DNA of 64,000 nt from Agrypnia vestita (lineage: Eukaryota; Arthropoda; Insecta; Trichoptera; Phryganeidae), in assembly GCA_016648135.1 (NCBI GenBank), contig JADDOH010011108.1:1-64000 (forward strand), written 5' to 3'. The first letter of the stretch is position 1; each line of letters opens with the position of its first letter. This document shows, one piece after another, positions 52,448-63,149 of the stretch. The position numbers and the translations under genes are program-made. The notes beneath the pieces were generated by a model. It was not told where the DNA came from and did no database searches. It saw only the letters and a list, made by a program, of their open reading frames with translations.

Positions 52448-53336
52448 CCACTGGATCATTCCAACTATGTTCAAAATGTTCCCCATGTCTCCTTTCAAGT
52501 TACTTTTGTTTCTTCCTAGATTTGACTTGATAAAACAAAACCATCCAATACCGTTAACGTACCGCATCATTAGTTATTATTTTTAGGAATAATAAAAATT
52601 AAACTTGTCAAAATACGCAGTCAGTTATAAATATATTAATCATTATTTTAAAACTATTTTTTAATAACCTTACATTATTTCAATTTTTTTATCATTCTTA
52701 ACTAATTACACAATAAGTATTAATGCAAGATACACTACATATATTAATTACCTACATTCATTAGCATACCATACTTTGGTCAAATTCAAGTTTTTTTGTG
52801 TATTTGCCTTCGAAATTTGTGGATATGTGATCTGGCAAAAGCTTCTATCTTAAAATCGTTTATTTGTGTCTCTTTTTTAAATATGTATATATATGTATGT
52901 ATGTACGTGAACATATATTACATAATATTTTCGAGTTTCAGGTATTTTTTTTTTTGCTGTTTTCGACACTTAAATTGAATAGAATAGCAAATAGCTTACT
53001 GATATCAATAGTTTAATAATTTTAATTGTCTATTGAATGAGATTTGTAGGAGAACTGCCCATTGCGGAACTCCAATATCCTTTACAATGAACTGATCGAG
53101 GCTAAATTTCAACTCCCAACCAATATTTGTCATCTTCTTTCTGTGAATTCACCTAATCTGATAATATGAAAATATAAAATATCACCTAATAATATTCTTG
53201 TTAGTAAATGACATAAATATATAATTAATCATACCCTTTCTTAGCAACATCTCATATATGACTTCACTAATCGCTCTTTAAGGGCGGATTGCCTTATTTT
53301 AAGAAAAATAAGCTTCATTAATTTACTATTTATTAT
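52448..53336. other. no gene seen
   Basis: AT-rich with TATGTATG-type simple sequence at 52880-52910. Nothing else supported. Confidence 0.4.
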
Positions 53337-53510
53337 ATCATCATCACTCTTGGCACTACAACCCTTGGTGGGTCTTGGCCTCCTCAATAATCTTCCTCCA
53401 CTCATCTCGGTTTAGTGCCAGCTCTCTCTAGTTCCGAAGCTCCAAGGCAGAGATGTATTTGAGGACGTTGTTACTCCATCTTAATTTTGGCCACCTTAAT
53501 TTATAATATT
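53337..53510 (-). pseudogene. LINE 3' end (second KTHQGL-family copy)
   Basis: Minus strand matches 35136-35330: CGAGATGAGTGGAGGAAGAT, GAGGCCAAGACCCACCAAGG and a GATGATGATA tail. Shorter and more diverged than the first copy. Confidence 0.6.
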
Positions 53511-53747
53511 GAATTTTATTTCAGAATTTTTATATGTAAAAATTACGGTTTTAAAAGATAGATGAGTTGAATGGTGCTTATTTAATTTAAATTGGACCAC
53601 ACAGGACCAAACAGAAATGTTTGAAATGCTAGCGATATAAACGTACCACTGTGTGTACTATGTAACGCGTGTGGTGTGTGTCACTTCCGTAACAAAATTT
53701 CGTTTCCTTTGTCAGCTTTTACTAATTACCTATAACGAAGTCTATTA

Positions 53748-54300
53748 GTGCAGAACTATCAATATCAAAATCACTTGTCGAAGATTAAAACGGATGTAGT
53801 GCTAAAATATAATACAAATACACAGAAGCGAACTCCGTTACGAAAAGCTTGCCATTTGCTTTTGATCTCGACATTAATCTTGTTTTTCAGCAGCCAATAT
53901 CTAGAGGGAGATATAATCATCCGGCCTAATCCGAAGATTGCCATAATGATCGTCTCATGGCGCGAGAGTAGTCTGATCTGGCTTCAGATGGTAATTAATA
54001 ATTTAGAAACTGTTTATCGGTTTGGTGCACAAATTAATCACCGACGCGAGCTTTCCCATGGCTCGGGTGCTCCTAATGCTCTTCACCTCCATTCTATCAA
54101 TGGTGGTCTTTAATTTTGGTATTATTTTTATTCATTCCTACGGTCAGGGGTCAACCTCGCGTGATGTGATCATATCAGATCTACATTCCTCGTCCTCATT
54201 GAGGAGGATACATATTTATGTACACACCCCTGAAGATTTAAGACCCGCTAAAAATCAAAATAGATTTTCTTTAAGGCGATCGTCCGGTTTTAAAACATAA
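53748..54300 (+). other. two overlapping open frames, unidentified
   Basis: A 121-codon frame (53748-54113) has a hydrophobic stretch LLLISTLILFFSSQYLEGDI. A 92-codon frame (54022-54300) has MARVLLMLFTSILSMVVFNF then GIIFIHSYGQGSTSRDVI, which looks like one transmembrane helix followed by a polar loop. The second recalls the last membrane helix of insect ionotropic receptors only vaguely. No splice sites or full domain support that. At 54230, CTGAAGA followed by a weak stem hints at a PLE remnant. Function unknown. Confidence 0.25.
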
Positions 54301-54779
54301 ATTGTAAGTAAACAAACTGACAGATTTTGCAATAACTTTGATAAATTTAGTATAATCGTTTATTTTTTTTATACGTAAAAGGCCAACAACGTGGAGCAAT
54401 TTTCTTAATTTTTAAAACATAGTAGGTTTGTTAATTTATTACTTAGTTACATAATTTATTTTGCGCCATTTTGCGACATAATGAGGGAGATAGAATATGA
54501 ATTACATATAAAAACGAGACAAAGTAAACAAGTACATAAGGAAGAGACATAATGTAAAATTAAGAGTCAGAATATCAAATTACTCAAAAAAGAAAAACAT
54601 AAGTATGGAAAAGAAAGAGACAAATTAAGACAATAGTTTGAACATCGGGAGAGCTAGGGAAGGGAAGAGAGGTTACAGAGTTGATGGATTTGAGTTGGAT
54701 TTGAATGGAAAAATATTTAATATAGGACTAATGGATAAAAAGATGTAAATTGGTCGTACCTTGGGGTGATAAAATTTAC

Positions 54780-55060
54780 ATATTCATCAGGTAATAAGTA
54801 TATGTATAGGCAATTAAGTAATAATAAATAAGTAATAGGTACATAATACAATAATAAATAAGTAATAGGTATATACATATAATAAAATAATTTTTTTATC
54901 ATTTCTGAAGGTATTTTTTCACGTTTTTTTAAATGATTCATAATTTTCCTCAGTCCTCATTTCAACAGACGGCAATTCGTTGAACCATTTCACACCTCTG
55001 AATGCGTAGTGATGCTGAGCAGTTGTGGTATGTATCACAGGGATATGTAATTTACCAAGT
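54780..55060 (-). pseudogene. LINE C-terminal fragment (RGVKWF family)
   Basis: Minus strand: HIPVIHTTTAQHHYAFRGVK then WFNELPSVEMRTEENYESFK. Its ~100-bp 3' part contains AATAATAAATAAGTAATAGG repeats. Nearly identical to 60355-60640 including the tail, so the two are recent copies. Third copy at 29.1-29.3 kb. Confidence 0.72.
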
Positions 55061-55180
55061 GTTACATTTCTGCTACTTTAATTCGAAAGCTTCTAAATTG
55101 TTAAATCTAATCGAAGGCCAAAGCTATTTTTATGCAGAATATTTATGATTTGTCAACAAATAGACGTGCGCGCTCATTAC

Positions 55181-55279
55181 CTAAGAAGCCGCTTGAATGA
55201 AGTTGAAATTCGGCCACCTGCCCAACGGTCGCCGGTTGACCTCCCGCAACCCGGGCGCTGCGCTCAGTCGGGCCATTTC
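55181..55279 (-). CDS. candidate exon with strong splice sites, unidentified
   Basis: Minus strand: the long pyrimidine-rich acceptor CTCTTTTTACTCCTTTCGCAG precedes GAAATGG; the donor is TTCTTAG then GTAATGAG. The 99-nt exon is GC-rich. One frame reads EMARLSAAPGLREVNRRPLG then RWPNFNFIQAAS, stop at the last codon; another (NGPTERSARVAGGQPATVGQ then VAEFQLHSSGFL) is open throughout, starting and ending in phase 1. That phase does not fit directly to the exon at 26631-26823, so it would belong to another gene or need further exons. It may also be untranslated. Confidence 0.35.
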   Translation of the reverse strand, partial: EMARLSAAPGLREVNRRPLGRWPNFNFIQAAS

Positions 55280-55454
55280 CTGCGAAAGGAGTAAAAAGAG
55301 AAATGGGAGATAATGCGGCTCGGTGCCCGCCAGATCAGCCTTCAGTCCTGGGATCAAGGATCTCCTAAAAGCGGCACAATTAAACCGATCCTTGCATCTC
55401 AACTAGATAATGGATCGGCGCCCTGCACCGGTCGGCATTCCTCTTCAATACATT

Positions 55455-55515
55455 GTCTTCTTCTTCTTCTTCCTTAGCCTTTTTCTCTCCACCGCTGGAT
55501 GTAGGCCTCTTCCAT
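55455..55515 (-). pseudogene. LINE last codons with CTT-type tail
   Basis: Minus strand TMEEAYIQRWREKG, stop, then an AAGAAGAAG tail: the end of the RPPKRWSGDIIQQAG family seen at 42.9 kb. Next to it ATTCAATACAATTCAATTCA is repeated ~68 bp apart (55521, 55581). Confidence 0.6.
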
Positions 55516-55683
55516 TGTCAATTCAATACAATTCAATTCATTTCTCTTGCCTTCTTCTTCTCAGGCCCCTTCCATGTTCAATTCAATACAATTCAATTCA
55601 TTTATTTATTCGATTATATGTACATTACAAACTTAAATTTAATGCATACATATTATGAAGATATATATAATAAAATAAGAATA

Positions 55684-56216
55684 TGTGTGGTGGCCCAAGA
55701 CGCATACACACACACGCCCGTGTAATGAGGTACCGCATATGCTGACATCGAAAACGGCAGGCAGTCGCCCTCGATACAAGGCCGAGGCAAGAACACTGAG
55801 GACAGCAAACAGGCGACAGAGTAAGCCGGACCAATGACCGAGTACAAAGGCAATGTATAACAGGGGGCATGGAGAGCGAGGAAACTCACCTTGCTGATCT
55901 AGACTAAATATCTACACGCGCGGCCGAGTAAAGACGAAATCATGACAACCCCTAGCCTTTGTTCTGGATCACTATATAAACCGGCGCCTGCAAAGCAGAG
56001 TATTTTCTTTGCCCAGTGTCATTCTTACGGCGAAGCGCTCCCCGATCGAAGCCTCACTTCTTGGGAAGCTACCTATCAAGCGGAAGCACTCATCATTATT
56101 GTGTACCTATAATTATTGTACTTATAACTTTTGCCAACATTTATACTTCAAATAAATTCTGTCAAACCATCGCGATTTTTACATCATCAACAACAGCAGA
56201 AATCTCCGACTCTACA
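55684..56216 (+). repeat. putative 5' LTR of an LTR retrotransposon
   Basis: Starts TGTGGTGGCCCAAGACGC-like sequence and ends TCTACA (TG...CA). Has a core promoter (ATCACTATATAAACCGGCGC at about 55967) and a downstream AATAAA at 56151. After the end comes AACGGAGTGGTGACCC, a primer-site-like string resembling TGGTGACCC found after insect gypsy LTRs. No gag or pol follows, so only the 5' end is present. Confidence 0.5.
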
Positions 56217-56313
56217 AACGGAGTGGTGACCCTTGAGTTCAAATCCATCCTAAACCGGAGGGCTCATCCACCTCCACATATGTAATCAATAAAAAATAAC
56301 ATATACAATCTGG

Positions 56314-56580
56314 TCAAAGGTGTAGGAGAATCCTGCTTCGGAAAACCCCCTCAGACACATGGAATATATCAATATCCAAAGCAATTTTGTTCAGCATAGC
56401 TGTAGCTTTTCCAACAGGTATCACCATCGGCAGGTTGGTCCTGTATATCGGAATGTGAAACAATCTATGCCGACGATGTCTAAGGTAATTATCAGGAACA
56501 TACAAACCAATGCTCTGCAAAATTTCAGTATTATCGATCATACCGCGCAACAATTGATAAAAATGTGTAATCACTGTTCT
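56314..56580 (-). pseudogene. LINE C-terminal fragment
   Basis: Minus strand: ITHFYQLLRGMIDNTEILQS, RHRRHRLFHIPIYRTNLPMV and ALDIDIFHVSEGVFRSRILL, the closing segment of jockey/CR1-like proteins (IDS.E.L ... R...LF.....RTN ... DIF..S...F). It abuts another LINE fragment at 56580, so one element truncated or inserted into the other. Confidence 0.7.
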
Positions 56581-56875
56581 TACGTAATTTTCTTCCACTT
56601 ATTTCTGTTTCTCCCCCTTCGCTTCCAGGTTCTTCCTGCTTGCTGGACAATGTCGTGAGACCAGCTTTTGGGAGGTCTTCCGACTCTTCTATTTTTCGTC
56701 CAGGGCCTCCGCTGTAGGATTCTGGGTGCCAATATAGTATCCTCCTGTCGAGCCATATGTCCAGCCCACTGACATTTTAGTTCCGCAATGCGGTCCATAA
56801 TATCGGCAACTTTTGTTCGGCGTCTTATTTCTTCATTTCTGATTTTATCTCGAAGGCTCACGCCGGGCATATCTG
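56580..56875 (-). pseudogene. RTE-like LINE fragment (RPPKSWSHDIVQQAG family)
   Basis: 96 codons open: MPGVSLRDKIRNEEIRRRTK, VADIMDRIAELKCQWAGHMA, RRVGRPPKSWSHDIVQQAGR and TWKRRGRNRNKWKKI. Same family as 42750-43010. Ends where the next LINE begins at 56580. The reverse-transcriptase core is missing. Confidence 0.8.
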
Positions 56876-56898
56876 CCTTTCAAAAAATGGCAATATAT

Positions 56899-57501
56899 TG
56901 TAACGAGGCTAAAATGAATAACGCACTCATGGCAAGTGACAGTTGTTTGAAATGATCACAACGAAGTTTTCAAAATGGACTAGCGTAATCTACGGCTTTC
57001 GGGAAGCATCGAGAAACATCTACAAAAGCCTGGAAGTCACGAGAAAGTTCTTCTAAATACTAGGAACGTCTAAAGGGTTCGCTATCAGCATTAGCCAGAT
57101 ATAAATAAGACGCGCCCGGGAGTAAAGTGGTTGGTGTTGTTTTAGCACGCTTGACAGCTATAACAGGAGCGAAGGCAGCCGTGAGCTGCGGGCCAGTGCG
57201 GCCTGCCGAGCGATAATTCGATAGCGAATAATTTGGAAAGTTCTTGCGTAGCGAAATAAACCGGAGCAAATTACACGTGCATAAATTGGATGAAATATTT
57301 TAGTGAATAAAAGTGTTCAATCGATTATAAAGTGTCTATTTACGAGTGATAAATTTACGAAATAGTTTAATTTAGATAATAGCGTTAAGTAAAATAGTGT
57401 TAAGTGACTTTGTACGTTTATTTAAGTAATTAATCAGTAATTAATAAATCCTGTATTAAATCCCAGCGTATTCATTCCTCCCGCAGCCACGACACGTGAC
57501 A
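56899..57501 (+). repeat. solo LTR, family L (603 bp)
   Basis: TGTAACGAGGCTAAAATGAA at the start, ATATAAATAAGACG promoter at about 57099, GCGAAATAAACCGGAGCAAA and TTTTAGTGAATAAAAGTGTT in the middle, ending CACGTGACA. Start matches 62538 and the body matches 5400-5994. It is followed after three bases by TGTATTATCACGGAATGGCA (57505-57690), which looks like the start of another LTR copy. No coding part between. Confidence 0.6.
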
Positions 57502-57984
57502 AAATGTATTATCACGGAATGGCAGGCAAAAGGAATTGCGCACTGTTCGAATTCCATGTAATATATCACAACACTATCGAAGGATAACAATCTAGGGTGA
57601 TCTACATCCTTCAGGAAACGTCTAGAAACGCCTGGAACAACCGGGAAACGACGAGGATCTTCTCCAAAATCTATAATACCAGCATTCGATTTTGAGTACA
57701 AAATATTCTTCACGCTTTGGGTGAAATGTCAACATAAAGGAGGTTGTATTTTATATATATCTTACGCTCTTTATTATCACACCGATCGCTGTCGAACTGT
57801 CTTAATTTATTTCGCTGTTAACAGAAAATAGTAAACCATTTTCCGCAACGGCGTCATCCCGTTTATATAATGTTTCGGATTTTCAGAGGTTTCGCAAATT
57901 TAAACGGCATTTCCATAGTTTATTCTAGACCCTTCTAGTAATTTCAAATTTACTGTAAAACTACCAAAATGCTGGGAAATCCTT

Positions 57985-58400
57985 GATTAATTGTTCGAAG
58001 AATATTTTTTCTTCTGAATGAAGGCTTGAACTTTATGGTGACATTATTATTAAAATAAAATCCAAATCACTTTGTTTTCACCACTTTATTAGATTATACA
58101 ATCTACATGTTTCGAGAACAATGTTCTCTTCTTCAGGATTAAGGGATGGCGATGGGAGGGGGGGGATGGGGTCGGAGCTGTTAATTATGGAATGTCATAT
58201 CAAGGGGATGGAATCTTAAGTGTAAAAATATTCAAAAGTGGGTTGTGCACGAATTTAGTCTGATTATTTATTATATTTGAATTAATATTAACACTTTTCC
58301 TAATTTCGAGTATTACTAGATTATTTATTTGTGGGGTCTTATAACTAATATGTAAAAATTTTAAACCTGTATTACTATTAAATGTACCTATGATCATATT
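57985..58400 (-). pseudogene. Penelope-like element 3' fragment
   Basis: Minus strand 58200-58397 ends ILEIRKSVNINSNIINNQTK then FVHNPLLNIFTLKI, the same C-terminus as the copies at 34.0 and 31.1 kb. The terminal repeat with hammerhead (58098-58140) and GTGGTGAAAACAAAGTGATT follows. Very similar to 33655-34000, so same subfamily. Confidence 0.78.
58098..58140 (-). ncRNA. hammerhead ribozyme motif (intact core)
   Basis: CTGAAGA (58130-58136), 6-bp stem II GAGAAC/GTTCTC with loop ATT, GAAA (58110-58113), palindrome CATG, then TA and stem I AATC/GATT. Stem II is one pair longer than at 33.8 kb. Best-formed of the set. Confidence 0.75.
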
Positions 58401-58739
58401 CTATCAAATGTTTTGCAATCCTTGATTAAGTGTAATTCTTCCAGTTTGTATGTATATTGAAACCATTTTGGCTAATTCTTTGGAGTGTTGGGTTAATTTT
58501 TAGTCATCCATTCATTTTAGTAACATAATACCAAGTTTTTTTCAATTAATCGATTCCGTTTATAGGTTTTCCGATTAAAAAAAACATAATTATTAATATC
58601 TTTTTATAATTGATTAGTTCGTAGCAATTTGGAATTTGGTTGTGTCATGTGGTCACCTCATTATATAACTTTAAAAAATATGATTTGAATCTGTACAGCA
58701 AAAAATGCTTCGCATGCTTACATTTAAGTGTAATCTTGG

Positions 58740-59275
58740 CAGCACTTAAGTATCTTATCAAGAGCGCTTAGAATATTTTCATGTAGATAAATTGGAAGTT
58801 AAAAGATTATTTGTTGAGTTAATATACCTATATAATATAATACAAGGCAATATTGATTCAGAATTTTGTATAGAAAACATAACTTTGAATGTTCCTAGTC
58901 GCCGACTTAGGACATATAATACATTTGCTCTTTCAACTTACAATAACAATATGGCCCACTTTAATTCTTTATCTAGAATGTTGAGGCCATACAACAAAAT
59001 AGAAAATAACATAACGTCCTCATTGACATATTCCCATGACAGTTTCCACGAATGTAAGAAAACTGTTACCGAACTTGCGAAATTAGCTGTTTAGTCTCTT
59101 TATTCAACGTCACTCTGTAACATCACTTTTTTGGTTCTTTCTTTCTTGGCTTAGCCTTTATTTTATCTCTATGTTAGCCGTGTTCACATTTAAGTGATGA
59201 AAAGCATTTAAACTAATTAAATTATAATTGTGTTATCCAAATCATGTGTGTTTTTCATCGTTTGTGAAACATTAA
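58740..59275 (+). pseudogene. LINE C-terminal fragment with 3' UTR and AAT-rich tail
   Basis: Encodes VKRLFVELIYLYNIIQGNID, ENITLNVPSRRLRTYNTFAL and MAHFNSLSRMLRPYNK. Equivalent to the jockey/CR1-like protein end (L..LYK...G.ID ... NVP.R.LR....F). Stop at 59092, then a ~180-bp 3' UTR ending AAAATAAATAAATAAAC. 5'-truncated. Confidence 0.72.
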
Positions 59276-59320
59276 AATAAATAAATAAACATTAACTTAA
59301 AACGGAAAATATATTTGCAG

Positions 59321-59491
59321 AACAGGACCACCGCCGAATCCTCGGTGTTCCCATTTGCTCGGTGCGTGCGCGCGCAGCGGCAGGGCTCTCATTTCGCAAA
59401 TCACCCCCAGCCCCAGACTCCCAGAAAGGTTTCGGCCTCCGAACCCTCCTCCAATTAAACCGTCACAGCCCCCGTCAGTCCGGGCCCCCAG
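59321..59491 (+). CDS. candidate proline-rich exon (plus-strand gene)
   Basis: GC-rich 171-nt block with acceptor AAAATATATTTGCAG and donor CCCCCAG then GTACCT. The open frame, entered after one base, reads TGPPPNPRCSHLLGACARSG, then ITPSPRLPERFRPPNPPPIK and PSQPPSVRAP. Length is a multiple of three. It matches in phase with 48611-48719. Proline-rich runs (PPNPPPIKP) would suit an SH3- or WW-binding region, but no domain is identifiable. It lies between a LINE tail and a MITE. Confidence 0.4.
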
Positions 59492-59597
59492 GTACCTACC
59501 CTCCCAGGGAAGGCTGCCTGTGCGCGGGTCAGAGTGGAGCTGCGCTCTCCCCAACCGAAGTTCATCGCGGGGTCGCCATTATTGGTGGCCCGACGTA

Positions 59598-59944
59598 AAT
59601 TGGCGTGCGGCGCTATTGGAACTAAAACCCCCACGCCCGCACCCGGCGGTAACCCCTCAGTTAACCCCTGTGACATCTTGATTACCAATATACACTGAAT
59701 TATTATGTCCAAAACATCCTAAACAGTCCGGGATGGCGCAAGAACAATTGCCAATGACGTATTAAAGTTTTCGCTGAAAAAGCGAATAATGGACCGCTAT
59801 TAGCGTTTGACAGGCCGCCATTACTGTTTCGTTTCTTAAGTGTTGCACGACTAAAATTTCTATCAAAGGCTCTGACACCGGTCACCGGACATTCTGTACA
59901 TTATTCTGTTACGCGACAGGGACGCCCTCCCTCGCGTGCCAATT
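59598..59944 (-). repeat. MITE family D, copy 3 (inverted)
   Basis: Ends AATTGGCGTGCG and CGCGTGCCAATT with TA on both sides. Interior matches copies 1 and 2 on the opposite strand with deletions. Confidence 0.75.
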
Positions 59945-60271
59945 TATAGTGGTACGTCTATAGCTCGCCACTTTAATTTCTCCAGACCTCACTGTGTGCA
60001 GTTGTTGGCCTCCTTCCGTCTGCGAGAGACGATTTGGGTGCTATCCTCAGGTTGTGTCGTTTCTTTTACGGACTGTGGTCTTGTGTTGAATAGCGATGCG
60101 CCACTCATTGTACAATTCCAGGATGAACCGGAGGATGTTGTTCCTACATTATTATTTTTTTTTATTTTTTTTAATTTTCAGCATCGCCTTCATTAAAGAT
60201 TGTAGGTTTTTTTTTTTTACAAATATATTCTTTATTTCAAGGTAGTGAGATTTACTTATGAATGAATGTTT

Positions 60272-60310
60272 CTCTACTACATGAGTGTCATAAACTCGTG
60301 TGTAGTAGAG
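60272..60310. repeat. short inverted repeat
   Basis: CTCTACTACATGAG pairs with CTCGTGTGTAGTAGAG around a short loop. Confidence 0.6.
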
Positions 60311-60354
60311 GAGTAGCATTACATTATACATTTACAAAGAATTATGTGATAAAA

Positions 60355-60640
60355 TGTACATATTCATCAGGTAATAAGTATTAGTATAGACAATCAAGTA
60401 ATGATAAATAAGTAATAATTAAAGTAATAAGTAAGTAATAATAATAAGTAAAAGGTACATACATTATAAAAAATAAAAATTGTATCATTTCTGAACGTAT
60501 TTTTTCACGTTTTTTTTAAAATGATTCATAATTTTCCTCAGTCCTCATTTCAACAGACGGCAATTCGTTGAACCATTTCGCACCTCTGAATGTGTAGTGA
60601 TGCTGAGCAGTTGTGGTATGTATCATCTTCTAGATTCACC
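60355..60640 (-). pseudogene. LINE C-terminal fragment (RGVKWF family, copy 3)
   Basis: TCCTCAGTCCTCATTTCAAC, AGACGGCAATTCGTTGAACC and GATGCTGAGCAGTTGTGGTA are the same as at 54.95-55.03 kb; reading the minus strand gives TTTAQHHYTFRGAKWFNELP. Tail of AATAAGTAATA units. Confidence 0.7.
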
Positions 60641-61056
60641 TGCTAGGTATGTTTCGTCGCACCTTTGGCGTGCTAGGTGTGTGTATGTCGGTTAAGATTC
60701 TACAAATTGAAAAGGTGTGCTATTTTCTAAACACAATAATGGTGTACGCTATCAAAAAACCATGAACTGCTACGGCACTGAAATGCACTAAAAACTGAAA
60801 ATAAAATATTCATTTCTCGAATCTCGACATCAATGGTCTCATTCAGATAAAAGCATCTTCACAGCTAACTCCGGAGTTATCCACTCATACGATATTAGGT
60901 CGAAAGCAAATTAGCTTTTGAGGCTGATTGTTGACTAACACAAAGCCGAGCTCCCCGTTTGGTTTCAGGCAGTACCTCCGTGCTGACTTTCCTCTCGTCA
61001 CCATTGGTGAAACTGCAGTAGGTATCCGAGTACCAAGGCAGACCCTCTGCGAGCTG

Positions 61057-61107
61057 CAATGCATTGTCAACTGGTAAATTATCAATTTACCAGTTGACGG
61101 TGCATTG
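61057..61107. repeat. 15-bp perfect inverted repeat
   Basis: GTCAACTGGTAAATT, loop ATC, AATTTACCAGTTGAC; outer CAATGCA and TGCATTG also pair. Confidence 0.75.
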
Positions 61108-61204
61108 TGTTTACCTTGTGAACAAGTACATTTATTTTATTTATTTATTATAATTCAACGCCAATCGGATTTGTACACAGAATATATAATTTTGTATATT
61201 AAAT

Positions 61205-61445
61205 TGAAATAAAACACAAATCGCTTTGTTTTCACCACTTTATTAGATTATACAATCTATATGTTTCGAGAACAATGTTCTCTTCATCAGGATTGTTTCG
61301 AGTACACAAACAATCCCGATAAATATGTAGATTATATAATCTTATAAAGTGGTGAAAACAAAGTGATTTGTATTTTATTTTAATAATAATGTCACCACAA
61401 AGTTCAATCCTTCTTTCAGAAGAAAAAATATTCTTCGAACAATCA
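61205..61445. repeat. Penelope-like terminal repeats, head to head
   Basis: The left copy (61205-61300, minus) has CACAAATCGCTTTGTTTTCA, CCACTTTATTAGATTATACA and a hammerhead motif. The right copy (61312-61445, plus) has TTATAAAGTGGTGAAAACAA, AATAATAATGTCACCACAAA and ATATTCTTCGAACAATCA, as at 33.7 and 58.0 kb. No PLE protein remains between them. Confidence 0.7.
61255..61300 (-). ncRNA. hammerhead ribozyme motif (canonical core)
   Basis: CTGATGA (61284-61290), stem II GAGAAC/GTTCTC with loop ATT, GAAA (61264-61267), CATA in the stem III position, TA, then stem I ACAATC/GATTGT of 6 bp. The core is the textbook CUGAUGA; stem III is CATA and not the palindrome CATG. Confidence 0.7.
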
Positions 61446-61529
61446 TTAAACTGAGCTTGAATTCAACAGCATAAATAAAATTAATAAAATCTAAAAAAGG
61501 TTTTAAACCAAAGAAAAATAGATATAGTA

Positions 61530-62074
61530 TATACAGGGTTATTTGTAAAACATTAATAACCTCGCAGGACCATATTCCTGCCTTGATTATGAGTCGAAAA
61601 TGTTCAAGCTATTATGACCTAATACCAATAGTTAAGGAGATATGCGACATCAAATTTTGCAATTTTTTTTTAATATTTCTGACTTATTTTTGTAAAACGT
61701 TGGACTATCATTACAGTAACTTATATCGAATATAAAAAATTCTTTCCCTTTTGTACAAGACAAATAAAAAAATAAAAACCTTCGAATTCCAATTGGAAAA
61801 TATTCCAATTGGAATTTTTTCGGGGTTTTTATCATTTTATTTAACTTGTATTGAAACGAATGAATTTCTCGAAATTGATATGAGTTACTGTAATGATATT
61901 CTAACGTTTTGCAAAAAATAAGTCAGAAATATTGAAAAAAAATGCAAACTTTGATGCCGCATATCTCCTTAACTATTGATATTAGGTCATAATAGCTTGA
62001 ACATTTTCGATTCATAATCTAGGCAGAAATGCAGCCCTGCGAGATTATTAATGTTTTACAAATAACCCTCTATA
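61530..62074. repeat. foldback family A, full 545-bp copy
   Basis: TATACAGGGTTATTTGTAAA to TTTTACAAATAACCCTCTAT with mirrored arms (GGACCATATTCCTGCCTTGA against CTAGGCAGAAATGCAGCCCT). Centre TCGAATTCCAATTGGAA and TTCCAATTGGAATTTTTTCG. Non-coding. Confidence 0.88.
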
Positions 62075-62136
62075 TATATATTAGTATACAAGTAATTGCA
62101 CGTTAGTTATTAGGATATAGAATTATGCTCTTTACC

Positions 62137-62222
62137 TTAGATATAAAAGACTCAGGCGATTCGTCAAATAAATTTGGGCTAGCACAGTTATCATTGACCA
62201 AATTATCAATCCTGTTCCTGGG
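62137..62222 (-). CDS. weak candidate exon
   Basis: Minus strand: acceptor-like TGGTCCCAG, an open stretch NRIDNLVNDNCASPNLFDES then PESFISK, and donor AAG then GTAAAGAG. The peptide looks protein-like (acidic, balanced), but the acceptor lacks a pyrimidine tract and an overlapping frame (62132-62326) is also open. Could be part of an old transposase. Confidence 0.2.
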
Positions 62223-62537
62223 ACCATTACATACATAGCTTTTTGTTTATTTAGTTGTATCCAGTAATCTGCGCACTCTAAGTTTAGGCTATGTCTTGAG
62301 CATATTAAACCAAACTGTTTCAACATATCCGGTGAGTCCAGATAACAGTTAATTACTTTAAAGACTATTCATCTGTCAACTTTCCTGCGATTGTGTTACC
62401 TGATATTTGAACCCGCCCCGAAGTATTGAAATAACCGCGAGTGAAAAAATAGTAAATGCTCTTATATCATGTACTCTGCCATGCTGACATTTTTTCAAAA
62501 ATCAAAACACAGCCCCTCTGAAAGCAGTTCTAAAATA

Positions 62538-63034
62538 ATGTAACGAGATAATTACGCACTGTCAAAGACTCTCGAGGACGACATGATCGAACACTCCCCA
62601 ACATTCTGGGACGCGCCACATCACTCTGGAATTATCTACAACATTCTCTAAAATACTATAAATGTATAGAATAATCTCGGAGGTTCGAAAAACCAACGTG
62701 TCTTTTATAAAATGCGGAGCCAGTGCCACGGCGTATCATTTTTATTCTGACGTTTACCGACGTGACATTAACTAGCGGTAAAACCGTTAGCGAAAACAAT
62801 GTTACCAACGCGCGTGTCATACCGGCGACAACAAATTAAGCGGAGTACTTAACTGGAGTTGAAAATAAGTGCAACCACTTACGTTTGAATATACGTGATT
62901 TCTCTGCGAACCTGTGTGAGAATGTATAGCAAGCGATAATAGCGTGCTCCACAGGCGAGTGATTAATTGCGAAATAGTATGAATTAAAGAATAGTGTTTA
63001 TATATAATTATTAATAGTGCCTCTGGGTCACAAC
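62538..63034 (+). repeat. LTR, family L, 3'-truncated
   Basis: Starts TGTAACGAGATAATTACGCA like 56899; promoter-like TTTTATAAAATGCGG at about 62703; GCGAAATAGTATGAATTAAA toward the end. Lacks the closing CGTGACA, so truncated. Confidence 0.5.
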
Positions 63035-63149
63035 ATAAAGTTTTTCATATTCAGAAATACGTATTCCGCGCATTCAAAACATCGAGTAAGTTGATATTTT
63101 GAATACGCCGAAGTCGAAAAAAATAACCAGCTTAAATTAGCAGTTTGGC

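Noticed and set aside
54225..54265. CTGAAGA followed by a possible stem, hammerhead-like
   Set aside because: The GAAA block is absent (CAAAAT) and stem II is poorly defined.
53748..54300. Ionotropic receptor fragment
   Set aside because: Only one hydrophobic helix with vague likeness; no ligand-binding motif or splice structure.
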